From Tigriopus japonicus (lineage: Eukaryota > Arthropoda > Copepoda > Harpacticoida > Harpacticidae): a stretch of 64,000 nucleotides of DNA. A program made the position numbers and the translations under genes. Positions 23,056-35,399 of this stretch are shown in pieces. Numbering within the stretch: position 1 is the first letter of the stretch; each line of letters begins with the position of its first letter. The notes below the pieces were generated by a model, which saw nothing but the letters and a program-made list of their open reading frames with translations, ran no database searches and was not told the DNA's origin. The stretch covers positions 5,125,073 to 5,189,072 of the forward strand of contig CM021319.1 of NCBI GenBank assembly GCA_010645155.1. Reading direction: 5' to 3'.

Positions 23056-24585
23056 ACTACGGGAAGATGCGTGTGGAGCTAATAACTTATGCATCAAAGT
23101 TCTCCCCTCAATTCAGAATAATAAATTTTGGAGCTTTCCCTTCATCTTATTCCCCTTTTGCATAATTAAACACATCCTACGTTCTTCAACTCGTGCGGCT
23201 GTTCCTTGTTCTTCCTCCGGGCAAAAAGAGGAGAGTTGTGTTTCTACTTTGTACGTACGTACAATTCGTCCGCAGCACTCAGCAGCGGATCTTGCCTGGC
23301 TCATTTGTTGGACTTGAAAAAAAGAAGTGGAATAGGAAATTCGAAAAACACCATTTGCCTGCACAGAATGTTGTATCTGAAAGCATTCTCATGAATTCGA
23401 GCCATAATATTATAAAGCATTATTTTTATGATTTTGTGGCACATTCTGTCCAAATTCGTGTTTTCTTTTCTCGTCTTTAATTCAGAATATCAAGGAAGAT
23501 TGAAACAAACGAAGGAGAAATGTTTCAAAGGATTTGCGAACTTCATATTGCCTGACGGAGATTTAGAGAACCCTTGATTGGGCACTAGATTGGTCTTGAA
23601 TCTGTTTTTCCATACATGAGCCTCGATCACATCAAACATGCTAATCTATGCTGTTGAGCTTAGAATTTCGAAAATGGGAAATTTTGACATAAATTATAAT
23701 TTTGTACAAGAAAAGCTTTGGCTGGATTTGATCGATTTTCCAAATTATCTGCCGTTCTCACAAATTGCACATAGCTTGAAAGTTCCTCTCCAGGATTCTC
23801 CTATCACTTTTAATTTTCTCAACCTTTTGAGGGGCATCGGCGCTATCAACAAGCACATACCACAAGTGACTTGTTTTTTTCGTCTTGGTCTAAGAAAAAA
23901 AACTTGTGACGCCATTGTGATTTAGATATCAGTTATCCAAGTGCTCACAAAAAACATTTGTTATGTCATTGCATGAAATGTGTTATTTTGCACTGAAATT
24001 GATCACATAATGATTTTTTTCAATCCTCTTAACAAATAGCCGAGTCTGCGTTAAACCTACTACCAGATTTTCCTTTTTTAGTCAGATCTTTTTTTGGTAT
24101 CAGATTTTCTTCTCCTTTATTTTTCTTTTTGTAGGCAGTATAATTTGCCTTATTTACTATCAATTATACTATTATGGATTTGATATTAATGTAGAGTACT
24201 ATGGGAAAAACATTTTTACCTAAACGTAATGGAAAAATATAGAAAAACTGTTCCAATTATATTTACTTCACAAAGTTGGGCATTTTGTACGCACATTGAC
24301 AATATTTTTTGGATAGACACCGCTTTCCATTATGTGGAAATTTGATATTTCGCAAAGAAACACGTTCAAAATGGATCAGAAGTGAGTTTGCACAAAGCGC
24401 ATATTTTTATGGTTGCGGTTTTTTTAACTTCCGCCACCAAAATAACACATAACACAGTGATGTCTGATATCCCAATCCAGGTGAGGCTCAATTCTCCTGC
24501 CGTTTTTTTCTATTTTGTCGGGAATTATTTGCAAGACATTTTACAGCTAGAATATACAACAAGATATAAGAGGTATGGATCGGAA

Positions 24586-25188
24586 TAGGGACAGGAACTT
24601 TCGACGAATAAACTTTTTTAGTCTTTATTCATCTTTTTTTCGTCTTTTTTACCTTTATTCGTCGCGATTTTTTTTCGTGTAATTTGGATTTTATTCGTCT
24701 CTTTTCATTTAATCGGGCAATTTTATTCGTCTTTTCTCGTTTAATTGGCCAAAGAGTTTCGTGGATTTCAAGCTCATTAAGTGTTGTTTTCAATTTTCCA
24801 AGCAAATAATAACTTCAAAGAAAGTTCAACGCCAAAGCTAATGGCAAAGTAACAATTTGATTGTCAGTTGCAGTTTTGCACCAACAAAATACAATCCACA
24901 TTTACAAATTAACATATACTCGTAATGTTGCCCAATAGACACAGAAAGAAAATTGGATTTGGGTTGAAAAAGCTTTCTGGCCATGAGAACAATTAATGTA
25001 TCTGCAAATCTGACCTCAGCTCTACAGAAAACGCTCCTTAAAAAGAGGCATTTTTGAACTCTTGGTTTTTATTTGACATATGTCACGTATAATATGGCAT
25101 CTGAGTCTTTTTTTGTCCAATCAGGCAATTCTATTAGTCTTTTTTTGCTTAATTTGACAGTTTTATTCGTCTAAACTTCCTGTCCCTA
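24586..25188. mobile_element. non-autonomous hAT element with perfect 8-bp target duplication (603 bp)
   Basis: The left end TAGGGACAGGAACTTT and the reverse complement of the right end TAGGGACAGGAAGTTT are inverted repeats, continuing imperfectly into GACGAATAAA. Direct repeats GATCGGAA flank both sides exactly (24578-24585 and 25189-25196). Inside are several near-repeats of TTTATTCGTCTTTT near both ends. There is no transposase, so this would be a hAT MITE. The intact duplication indicates comparatively recent insertion. Confidence 0.88.
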
Positions 25189-27955
25189 GATCGGAACATT
25201 TGAAAGCAAATGATTTTATCTTGAATCAAAACACTAAATTGGCACGATTTCCACACTTTTCAGAACACACCCACTCTCGCATGTTTAATTAGACCACAAG
25301 AAAACTTAATTATTCAAAGGTCCCTCGTGTTTAGAAATGAAAGCTCACCACTGGCAAAAATAACAAAAATAATAGTAAATGAAATGACAGACTATCCAAC
25401 ACAGCCCCCCCATAATCTTGGGTTGATCTTTCCTTCCTTCTTCTGCGCTTGGTAAAAAAATTTTAGTGAAGCAATAGCAATGACATACAGTATTATAAGT
25501 GGCCAATTTTGCTAAAATTAATTTAAATTAAGCGTTTCAAAGTTTCATTTTTATAAAAGCAAGAATCACAATTATCAGCAGACACACGATCTAGAAATAC
25601 CAAGCCACCTGGTCTATTTACTCCGCATCCTACCCCGAAATATGACCGATATATTATTTGAACCTTTTAATTCATTTCTTTGCTCATAAATCTCCTTGAT
25701 TAGCGCAGAGCTCAGAGCTAGGACGAAAGTTAACCAACCTTCTTCAAATTCTTGATGGTCTGAGTTTGAGTGAAATAAATCTCCGTGGGCTTGATTCGTT
25801 GGCACTCGAATGAGCTTGTACATACATCGTGCACTCTCCTGGTTCGGGTGTGCTTGAACCACTACTACTTTAAGCGCTTATTCCTTTAAGATCTGCCATT
25901 AGATTGGATACTTGAGAGAAGTTTGTCGAACCAAGTCGTCTGTTTAGTCGCTTCTCAAATGTTCAATGTCGAAAGTTTAATCTTTACTTAGTTCAGCTCT
26001 AACATCCCCAACCCTCAGTAGCCGGATGTCAATGGGAGTTAAGCCAGAGTCAGAGTCAATCTTTCTTTGAATATCGATTCCTTCCACGTGTGGTAACAAA
26101 TCGCCCTTGAATCACCCAATTCCTCATTTGTGAGTGGGACGGTGAGCATCGTGAACTACTCGGACATAAAACGATTCTATGCTTGTAGGAGGCACTCACG
26201 GATAGCCTTTCGATCTGAATTTCAAGTCAAAAAAAATCAGCAGATTGAATTACAACTTTTTATGGTCAAATATTCTATATGTAAGCTACCCCAAAACCAG
26301 CACGTGAATAGAATCGCATCATCCCCAGCATGATGTCATTTTAAGGTGACCCACCCTAAATTCAAACATCGCCATCAGCTCCGTCATCTCTTTTGCGAGA
26401 TCAAACCTTAGAGGATTTATTACAATTCAATACACAATTGCTCACGTTAAAATTGAGCCTAACTTTTAAAGTTGGCCAATATCATCTAGGTGAAGTTGAC
26501 GCAGTTCGTGCCCCTCCAAAAAGCTTCTTCAAATTCTCTGAGCTATTTTCAAGCGTCCGTTTAAGGAATTTGGTTGCTAGCTTTTTTGGTTGGACAAGTG
26601 ACAGGCTGATCCAGACTCGGTCAGTCGGTCAGTCAGTCAGTTCATCCGTCAATTCGTGTGGGTACACTCAAGATCAAGGTAACCCTTGAGAAGACGATCT
26701 GGGGCAATGAGGCAATTGTATTTTTGAAGAAAAGAAACTTCAAAGTGTTTCACACCGTAAAAATAAAGGTTGTTTTAACTTTACATCCATCTTAAACATG
26801 ACAGAGTAACAAAGCACAGCCCATTGGTGTACTACAGGAGCTTTTCTGTAGAATCAACATGAAGTTTATTGCGGGATTTATCTCAAATTTTGAAGGCAAT
26901 AGTAGTTGACACGACGAGGTCTTTGCCCAAGAAATAAACGAAAATAAATCACCATATATGCGATGGTTCAAAGAAAAACAAAGAAAAATAAAGCGCGTTC
27001 CACCCTAACGTTATGAAGATTTGAAAAGAAATCATGGCATTAATCGTACAAGGAATGAATCTGTTCGAAAAAAACATCTCTCAGGGCAATATAAAAGCTT
27101 TGAAACAGATATGAAGAAAATGAAGTAATGTTTTACTTTATCAAATAGTAAGAAACAATCAACTGGGGCCAAAAAACTGGAAGAAAAAAAATCTACAGCA
27201 AAAGGTCGAACAAAACTTGCGGAAAAATCCTTGGTTCGATTCTTATCGCTAGATAATTAAGAAAACTTGAAGATAACTTTTGCCGAAGAAGCTTCTTTAA
27301 CTTATACGAATAGGTATCTCCAACGAAACGTACATATGTCTCGTCAATCAGGTTCCAAAAAAATCTTGAAAAACTTAAGCTTTCCGTCAAACTAGTTTAG
27401 TCCGACAATAAAACTTTTAACTTTGGTATCACGGTTCTTACTTTGTTGAACCTTCTCCTGAACACTTTGATAAGGAAGCACAATCTTTTCCCCAATCTTG
27501 GTCGGCAAATTAAAGACATACAAACAAATTGATCATATCCTGGTTTTCCGATGCAAATCGCTACATAATGAATGATTTTGCAATTGGATGAGTTAGTTGT
27601 TTCTTATTGAACAAAGCTTTCACAGCAGTATTATTGTCCTTTTTTTCAATCAGGAAGTCGATATGTTGCACATTGTGGGAAAAACATACGGCTTTTGGGA
27701 TCCTCATCGTAAGTCACGTTAGAGTAATGAGCTGGTCACATTTTGTGTGCATTTTCCCCCTTCGACTAACCAGATTATGATGCAATGTCATATCAGCTAC
27801 GTAGGCAAATGAGAGTAACTGTTAATGAAATGCAAGAATTAAGTGGTTTTTTACGGATGTTGTACTTGGGGTGAATAATCGCCATGCCCATTTGTTTGGC
27901 AAAATCGGAAAAAATCGAACACGAGGTTTAGTTTGCATTTTTTGCAATTCATTAG

Positions 27956-28834
27956 CGGGGCCGCCAGATAGTTGTAAATTACATTTTACAATGTAATTAC
28001 CAAAATCTTCAATTTTTGTCCAAAGTTACCAAAAAGGGGAAAAAATTACAAAAAAATGTGGGTAAATTGCTTGTTCCGCTAATTCTTGTGGAACAAGATT
28101 ATTTTATCAATCAAAATCAAAGTTAGGAAACAAGGCGACATTGTTTACTGTAGTTGCAACAAAACATCTTTAGTTTATCTTTGGGGCCATCAGTTACTTG
28201 TAAATAATAATTTACAATGCAATAACAAATCTGAAAATTTCAAAAAAATCAAGGCAAATTTCTTGTTCCCTTTAGAAAGATGTGGAAAAAGATGTCAAAA
28301 ATCAAACAGTGCGATCCACGCAGAGAGGATTTGTTACAGTTGCAACAGAATGAAATGTATTTATCAGCTATTCCAAGCTATAGAGTAAGACTTACAGATA
28401 CTTGGAGCATAGGAAAAGGTCAGTTCCTTTTGCAATTAATAATAAAAGTGCTAGTAAAATTACCAAAAAAATCCGATTTTGTTATGTTATTTCTCAAAAT
28501 ACTTACAAAAAATACAACATTTTTTGGCAATATTCTTTACTAATACTCGGTGGCCCTGATGATCAACTGGAAGACATGATGCCCGCAGATATTGTCAATT
28601 TTAAATTTGCACCGTTGATCTCTGTCGAAGTTGAGCGCTCATTTTCTCTGTGAAAATAGAGTCTTCGTGACAAAAGACCACATTTCACTGAGGAAAACCT
28701 CGGCAGATTCATTGTAGCCCACTGTTTTTATGGTTATAAATGAGGAAAAACTTTTAAAAAGAAATTACCAAAAAAATCCGATTTCATTCCATTATTTTCA
28801 AAAAAACAATTTTTACCAAAATTTGGTGGCCCTG
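27956..28834 (+). mobile_element. decayed hAT transposon with transposase C-terminal remnant
   Basis: The right end GGTGGCCCTG and the left end CGGGGCCGCCA are near-inverted repeats of CAGGGCCACCA. Between 28586 and 28740 the plus strand reads FKFAPLISVEVERSFSL, a stop, then a second frame with the sense of TEENLGRFIVAHCF. That matches the conserved C-terminal dimerisation region of hAT transposases (YxPLxSxxVERxFS ... LxxxNLxxxLxxxxN). Internal copies of the terminal sequences (near 28170 and 28555) suggest nested or rearranged insertions. The 8-bp flanks do not match. It has stops and frameshifts and is not functional. Confidence 0.65.
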
Positions 28835-30655
28835 GTTACATAGTTTGTGCAAAATGAATTCAAACAGTTGATTTATGGATTTCGCGGTCTTCCTAAGACC
28901 GAATAAGTGGGTCTACATTCTACAGGGTACCATACGCTAGGTTATTCATTACAGGATTCAAAATCAACTCGCGACAAATGTGAACTCACAACAATTGCTC
29001 TGATGTGCAGTCCAGTCTTTTCTTGGAAAATATTTTTGGATTGATCACTCAATATTTGACGAATCATCGGGAAAACTTCCAAATCAATTGCCAACAATCG
29101 TGCCAATATTGGTTTAGAGTGCCATGTAAGTGGGGAGCTTCCAATTTCCCAGTTAAAGAATTCATGGACCGTTAACTCAGCCTCCGAAGGGGATCAAGGT
29201 TCGTGGATCGCGGAACCTGAGAAAATCCAGGCAAGCCGTTGTTGGCAATGTTAACGGGCTCAGGCGCCACATAGTGCGAGTGCCTTAAAAACACGAATGA
29301 GGCATACATACGTACGCAGGTCAATCTCTGCGACATTTACGGAACTACTCGTTCATGCACTTTAAAAGTGATAAAAGTGTGATGGATTCAATCACTCGTA
29401 TCCTTGACAGCCTTTCAATCAACTCAAAGAGTCAGAATCATTTTTTGAGTGATTAAACTTTTCCTGCAGAAGCAACCGAGTTGAACCAACATTTTAACAT
29501 GTTAAAAACATGTTAACATGTTTTTGAAGCAAGGATACCGAATAAGAACGGGACTTTGTTGTTGGCTAAAACTGTCCACGCTAAGTTCTCGGCGGGCCTG
29601 GCCTTTCTCTATTAATCTATCTATCCAGGCTGGGACCCCTAGTGGGATCGGAAGGCTAGCACCTCATGGATTATTTTTACGATTCAGGAAGGAGATACTA
29701 CTAAATAAAAAATGGCTTGGGGACCATTCGTTACTTGAGGAATAATATGATGACGAGCTTTGTGGTTCGCCAGTCATCTTAGGATAGCAGTTTGATTAAC
29801 TTACTAATTTCATATTCAATACTTGTTCCTCTTGTTTTGATTAATAAAAAATAATCATAAAACTAATCAGTCTTTTCCTTACAATGGCAGTCGGATAGTT
29901 AACCGAGGAAGGGTTTTGGACGCTTTTTGTGGAGTTTTTCACCATTAAATCAACGGTTCCTTTTTCACCTTTCTGAAAAGAAAGGCTAACTTGAATAATA
30001 ACTTCCAAGACTTGAACTTCAGATTGCTTCCAAGCAGAATTTTTCTCCCTGTTAAGAATTTGTTGGATTTTTTGAATGAAAGAATGGAATTTAACGCTCA
30101 AAAAAATGTTCAGTGTGAACATTTTTAACCCTTACGAAATCAAAATGAAGCAACACAAAATAAGCTATTTTCTTTACCAATGGACAGGAAATACATATAA
30201 TAATGCTTTTTTATGCAACTATGGCTTGGCTTCCTTATTTTCATCTTGGAGCTACAACTACTTGTTGAAAAATGAATGTCACGGTGCAGAGTTTTTCTCC
30301 AAAATAAGGATCTACAAGATTCTGAAAACATGTTCCAATAACTAAGGAGCAAAAAACTTATCTTGCATTTATCAGAGGCTGGAAATTTAGACAAACAAGA
30401 CTGTTGTCTTTTTACTTTTTTCCCGTTGTTGCTCGCAAACAATTCGCACATACATATAGTTTATTTATTTTTTCAAATCGATCACAATTTTCGGATATTT
30501 CCTCGATTTCTACCTCTGCCAATTAAGAACCAAAACAAGTTGACTCGAGTCGACCAAGACTTAACATCGGCTCCTTGCAACCCTAGTTTCCTCTAACCGC
30601 TTCTTTGCTACCCGTAAATGGTCCTTTAGGCAACAGCTGTCCGAGAGGTCATAAT

Positions 30656-31100
30656 TGGGGTGCAGATTTCTGGCAAATAAAACATGCCTTCTAGGCCCAA
30701 AAAATGGCAAGTAAGCGCGTCCAAAATGGCAATTCGTAAAATGACTAATACCAAAATACTAAATTCGGATAATGAGCATTATGTTTCACCAACATTTAAA
30801 AGAAAATATTTTTATTTTATTGGATAATTAATATACCCTTTAAACGAAATAGTTTGGGCAAAAATTTGTTTTTCCTATTTTTCTTCACAAAAGACAATTT
30901 TTGCATCGATTTGCTCAAAACCCGACAAATTTTGCATTTAATTGGCCAAAAACCGACATATTTTGCATTTAATTGGCCAAAAACCGACAAATTTTGTATT
31001 TATTTGCCCAAAAATGGCAAAGCAACTTTTAAATGTAGCCAATGGCAAATTAACACGTTTTGGGGCATAAAATCTTATTTGCCTGAAATCTGCACCCCTG
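30656..31100. mobile_element. hAT-type MITE (about 445 bp) with internal 33-bp tandem repeats
   Basis: The right end reads, in reverse complement, CAGGGGTGCAGATTTCAGG; the left end is TGGGGTGCAGATTTCTGG, so the inverted repeats extend over about 30 bp. The flanks are GTCATAAT (30648-30655) and GTCATAAA (31101-31108), a near-perfect 8-bp duplication. Three to four copies of a roughly 33-bp unit containing TTTGCATTTAATTGGCC sit at 30915-31015. There is no transposase. Confidence 0.8.
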
Positions 31101-32704
31101 GTCATAAAACATAAAATTGGGAGGTCACAGGACCACTGCAACCCTTAAATTTGCACCCGAACTTAAAGGTTTTGACTTGTTGTCGACTTCTATGTATGCA
31201 CTTAAGACAGCTGAGCGAAAGTTTTGTGTCTCGATGCATAGAGATATTATAAACATTAACATAAACAACTGGTTAAAGTCTAATAAACATATTTCGCTGG
31301 TTGCGCTTAAAGGACCCAAATGATGTGAAGCTTGACCTCCTTTTTCTGGTGCCCAAACCTTATTCAAAAATATATGAACCTTTCTATGAGTATGGAATTT
31401 CAAACCAGATAACGTCCGTGTTACTTTTTGCATCAACTTTATAGCTCTATAGAAAATAAATCAGATCCGATAAATGGAAAAATGTGTAATTGCCAACCCA
31501 ATACTTCGAATAAAAGAAATCAAAGCCTGTAATCATTTGCAATTAAACTGCTTTCAGTAACATTCTTAAAACTTAGGTTTTAGAACCTAGAAAAAAACAA
31601 GTAGAAATAAAATCAATGGATTAGTGTAGCGTGGCGAATTCAGCCGGGGATTTGGGGGTCAAACTGGCTAGGGATGCATCATTAGAACTTGGTTTGGATG
31701 TTTCATAGTTAAAGTTTGCTGCGTGAAGGAAAAGCTCGTTTTGATTGATAGTGAAAACGAAGATTCCAAATTAGGTTTGAGAATTTTGATTATTTTTTGG
31801 AGGGTTAGTCTCGACTCTGACGCATCCTTAGCCATTTTGGCCCCAGAATCGCCAACTGAATTCGTCTGATTGCACATATTTATTCAATTTCAACGCTAGA
31901 AAGCAATAACCATGTTACACTCAAATGATTTAGGATGTTTGCGCATGTCTCTTTGACAAAATGCCACAGCTTAATCATCGTACGGGATGATATATTGTCA
32001 CCTCGAATTAAATATTGTAAGATTCTGTTGAATCTTTTTGCCTAGGATGTTTAAAAGTGATAATAGTTCTGAAATTGGCAAAAACGTGACACAGTATTTG
32101 GAAAACTATGTAATTAGATGGAAAAAAGGTTTAAAAAAGTTTACGACAAAAGGACTTTCACAATTGCATAAGTTACAAATGCATCAAAGTTTTATTCAGC
32201 ACGCCATTTGGCAGCATTTGAAGTAATTTAGATTTAGCTAAATTAAATGTGCCATATTTTGATATGCCATCGGTTTCATGCTAAGAATAATGGATTTATG
32301 CAAGTCTCCAATCAAACAAGTTACGAATAAAAGGAAAAGTATGAAATATAAAAGTAAAAAATAGAAGAGAATTGCAAATAAGAACAAATGAATTGAAGAT
32401 CAATAATTAAGCAACTTTGGAAAAAGACAAATATTTATGATGTGCTGTTGAATCTGATTCAAACATGTTCTTGACTCTGGGACAGGGTTACATAGGAAAA
32501 AAACCACCCGGTTTTACGGGTGATTTTTTCGGGTAGGTTTTTCGGGGTTTTCATTCATGGGTGCTTCGGATTTTTCGGTTTTTTTTTTTTTTGGCTTTTT
32601 CGATTTCATTATTCATATCATTAACTCTTCATATTATCTTCTTCATATTGGGCCAATTTAACATATCACAACTGAGTTCTCGACGATATACGACACATAA
32701 CTGG

Positions 32705-33269
32705 ACACGGTGTTTTTTTGAGCGTGAAAAGTCATTTTCAAATTCCAAAAACTTTTCAGACCAGTTTTGAATTGTGATTGCAATACCACATCTGTATCTA
32801 TTTTTTTCAATTAGGTCACGGGCAAAAACACGATGTAAGGTCACTTAAAACATACTTAAACACATTTTTCTGAACATTTTCTTCCACTCAATTTTCAAGT
32901 AACGTTGTATGTGAATTTACCTCAAATATTGTCAAATTCTACTAAGCCGTTTGTCTAAATTCATGTAACGACCCTCCCGTTTGGTCCTTCGAGAATGCTG
33001 AACGAAAAAGCCGTTGAAAAAACATCCGCGAAATAGATTTCCGAATTATTTTAGAACAACATTGCTTTTAGTACATTTAAGACATTGCCAAAGTAATTTT
33101 TCAAATATTTGTTTTTAAGTGTGTTTTAAGTAACATTATAGAGTTTTTGTCCGTGACCTATTTAACCGAATTCAAATAAATGTTGTTTGCATTGCGTTCA
33201 CATTTCGAAAGTGGTCTCAAAAGTTCCTGGAATTTGAAAATGACTTCTTACGCTCAAAAAACACCGTGT
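32705..33269. mobile_element. long-TIR non-autonomous DNA transposon (565 bp)
   Basis: The first about 165 bp and the last about 165 bp are inverted copies, with termini ACACGGTGTTTTTTTGAGCG and CGCTCAAAAAACACCGTGT. Shared internal text includes TAGGTCACGG, CAAAAACWC and ACTTAAAACA. Half-copies occur at about 50825-50978 and 60237-60411. TGGA abuts the outer ends if one base is excluded from each TIR, which would be a 4-bp duplication, but this is ambiguous. It has no transposase. I cannot name the superfamily. Confidence 0.75.
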
Positions 33270-33668
33270 GGATTTGATTTTTTGCAACAAACAACAACTT
33301 TTGGCATTTTCTGTCTCGATCACTTAACTCCTGCGAGAAATTATTCGAACTTATATTCTACACGTACATTCAAAGGACATTTTCAAGGGATTAATTCGTT
33401 CAAATTCTAGAGTAATTTTTAAGGAAGGCAAAAGGCTAAAAAGCCAAATTTGTCATTTTTTATGTCAATAACTCACATTTCTAGGCCAGTAAATAGCTAA
33501 TCGAATTGAGTGCCTCTTTTAACAAGAAAAATATTACAACTTTAGGGCTAAAAAAAACCATTTTTCTTGACTAGTGTTTTGTAGATGCTGTGAGTACTTC
33601 TCTCTGACACACCGCAATCAAAACAACGCAGGTATCAAAGAGCATTCCCATTTGTTTTCTTGACTTAC

Positions 33669-34237
33669 CTGAAGAGGGTTGAGGATCGATGATTGCACGA
33701 AGAGCCGACGGCGAGAAAAGTTGTAAACCCAACAAGGGAGAGTTCCAATCAGGACAATGTCAACAGAATGTCGGTAACCCTCAGGGGTACTCGAATAAAT
33801 GTTAAACTGTGCCGGGTTCGCCGCACGTTCAACTTTTGAGTCCTTTTTGAGTTGTGTTTGGTGTATTTTTAGGTGTTTTGAAAATCCCCTGGCGATTAAG
33901 ACCTCAAAAAAGATAAGAGCACTGCCGAGTCCAACCAAGTTGGTCGGGTTTGTTTAACATGGAATTTGCAACTGCCTTCGGATGATAAGTCTGTGCGATG
34001 TGTATGTGAGTGTGCACAAGAGAAAGAGTGGACAGCACGCAGGCAAGCAAGGTCTTCTGGACTCGGCGTTTGCGTCAGGCTTCCATTTCGAGTAAGAGGC
34101 CGAAGACTGGCAACGGCCAACGGCCGACGGAAGTGCACGCGGAGGCCACCACGAGGTTAGGACGTCGACGCAGCAAAAGAACTAGAACAACAATATGGAG
34201 CAAGTAGAAGAACACGACCTGTCCTCAAACTCATCAC

Positions 34238-34269
<32 letters not shown>

Positions 34270-34790
34270 GAGAGGCTCTTCTGACGCTCGCTCGCTCCCT
34301 CCCTCTCCCTCTCCCTCTCCCTCTCCCTGCCCTCTTTCTTTCTTCCTTTCGTTCTCTCTCTCTTCTTCCCTCCTTCTGGTGTTTGGCTTTTTGTCCAGGG
34401 TACATTTGGTTCCACCTTTGTTCGTTCGTTCGTTCTCGTTCGTGTTTGCGTTTGTTCGTTCCCGAGCAGCTTTCATTCCACATCGATGAAATCTCTTTGG
34501 GCCTCGTCGCATTTGGCTAAGGCGTCCGTCCCTCGTCTCGCCGTCCACGTCCACATCTCTCGAACTTCGCACATTTTCTTGTTGCATGCGTCTGCCCTTT
34601 GTTTCCGCGGTAGATCTATTCGTCTGACGGCTTTTTGCTGACTCGATTCAGGTCTCCTAATTTGCCATTGGAGATCTATAACTCGCTCGCTCTCTTTGAA
34701 TCCCGTCTGTTTTTGAAAGGCCCAACAGCGGTCGTTACTAGAATTGACCAATTTGATTGAATCTTTTGAAACAACTTTTTCCATCTTTTT
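33669..34790 (-). other. probable 5' untranslated exon / promoter region of the bab-like gene (upstream limit unknown)
   Basis: At 33669 the minus strand has a consensus donor CTTCAG|GTAAGTCAAG. The sequence above it, up to about 34.7 kb, is clearly GC-richer than its surroundings and carries CpGs and simple repeats, as is usual for leader or promoter DNA. Joining it to the acceptor at 20853 gives a leader with no in-frame ATG before the BTB start. Minus-strand frames of 103-117 residues here are low-complexity readings of CTCCCT, ATC and GTTC repeats and are not proposed as proteins. The upstream edge is a guess; no TATA box was identified. Confidence 0.45.
34235..34460. repeat. simple repeats: ATC, CTCCCT and GTTC runs
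   Basis: ATC trinucleotides lie at 34241-34269, CTCCCT hexamers at 34293-34330, a CT-rich run to 34375 and GTTC-type repeats at 34419-34462. They lie inside the proposed leader/promoter region. Confidence 0.85.
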
Positions 34791-34949
34791 ATTTTGAGCA
34801 CTTTTTCTGTCATGGGATATTGTGATTGCTTAAATTGATACCATGTGGTTCAAATTACTAGCTGATTCAATTACATTCTTTCCTTCAGTGTTTTCTGTTA
34901 TTGAAAGCAACAAAATCATTGAAATATTAACATTTAGTTATGTTGTTGA

Positions 34950-35399
34950 AAAACATCAATGAGGAGCATTTTCAGTCTGAAATTTAATTGAAAGCTCTTG
35001 TTCAATTCGAGTAAACCATCCATCATTATCTTAAAGAATTGTCCCAGTTCTTTATCATCTTATCATCCCTTTGTCCCCTTTAATTAAATGCGAACCATCT
35101 GGAACCAAGGCTGACTGGAATCCTACCCTAATGCAAGTTGTTCCGAAACCGTGATAAATGTGCGTTAAATAGTTTTTACTCCGTATTTTGATAACAATTC
35201 TTCAAAAAGATTCTTTCACAGCATGTATCTGTCTCTTGGACGTTAAAATTTGTGTGCAATTGTGTGATAGGCCATCTGCAAGCCTTCGTAGATATCTTTG
35301 AAACAAATCACTTGCTCACTTTACTACCATGGGGACAAGGAAGTTGGCCCCGGTTGGCCCCAGAGGAAAGAAAAAAAAAGTTGTCACAAACCTGGGCCT
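34950..35399. repeat. duplicated segment, copy 1
   Basis: This is nearly identical to 36438-36764, about 1.49 kb downstream in direct orientation, starting at AAAACATCAATGAGGAGC and ending near AAAACCTGGGCC. Copy 1 contains an additional 124 bp (35037-35160) missing from copy 2. The reading frame of 112 residues starting at 35252 has a shortened twin at 36617 and no recognisable domain. Function is unknown; it could be a transposon fragment or a local duplication. Confidence 0.8.

Larger units (their letters stand above)
20854..33668. other. 5' intron (about 12.8 kb) of the bab-like gene
   Basis: This assignment depends on the untranslated exon at 33669 being real. The interval holds a CT/GTA microsatellite cluster at 22960-23055 and hAT-like elements at 24586, 27956 and 30656. 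It also holds the long-TIR element at 32705 and a short nested palindrome of ACATGTT motifs at 29495-29523. No protein-coding exon was recognised; the reading frames are short and lack domains. Confidence 0.45.

Noticed and set aside
29495..29523. Triple ACATGTT palindrome resembling p53-family response elements
   Set aside because: The half-sites deviate from RRRCWWGYYY at outer positions and the sequence is an AT-rich self-palindrome likely to occur by chance.
33670..33938. Open frame continuous with the BTB exon, suggesting an N-terminal extension
   Set aside because: It contains no ATG before an upstream stop, so it cannot supply a canonical start.
34157..34587. Charged low-complexity minus-strand frames
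   Set aside because: They come from ATC, CTCCCT and GTTC simple repeats within a probable leader/promoter region.
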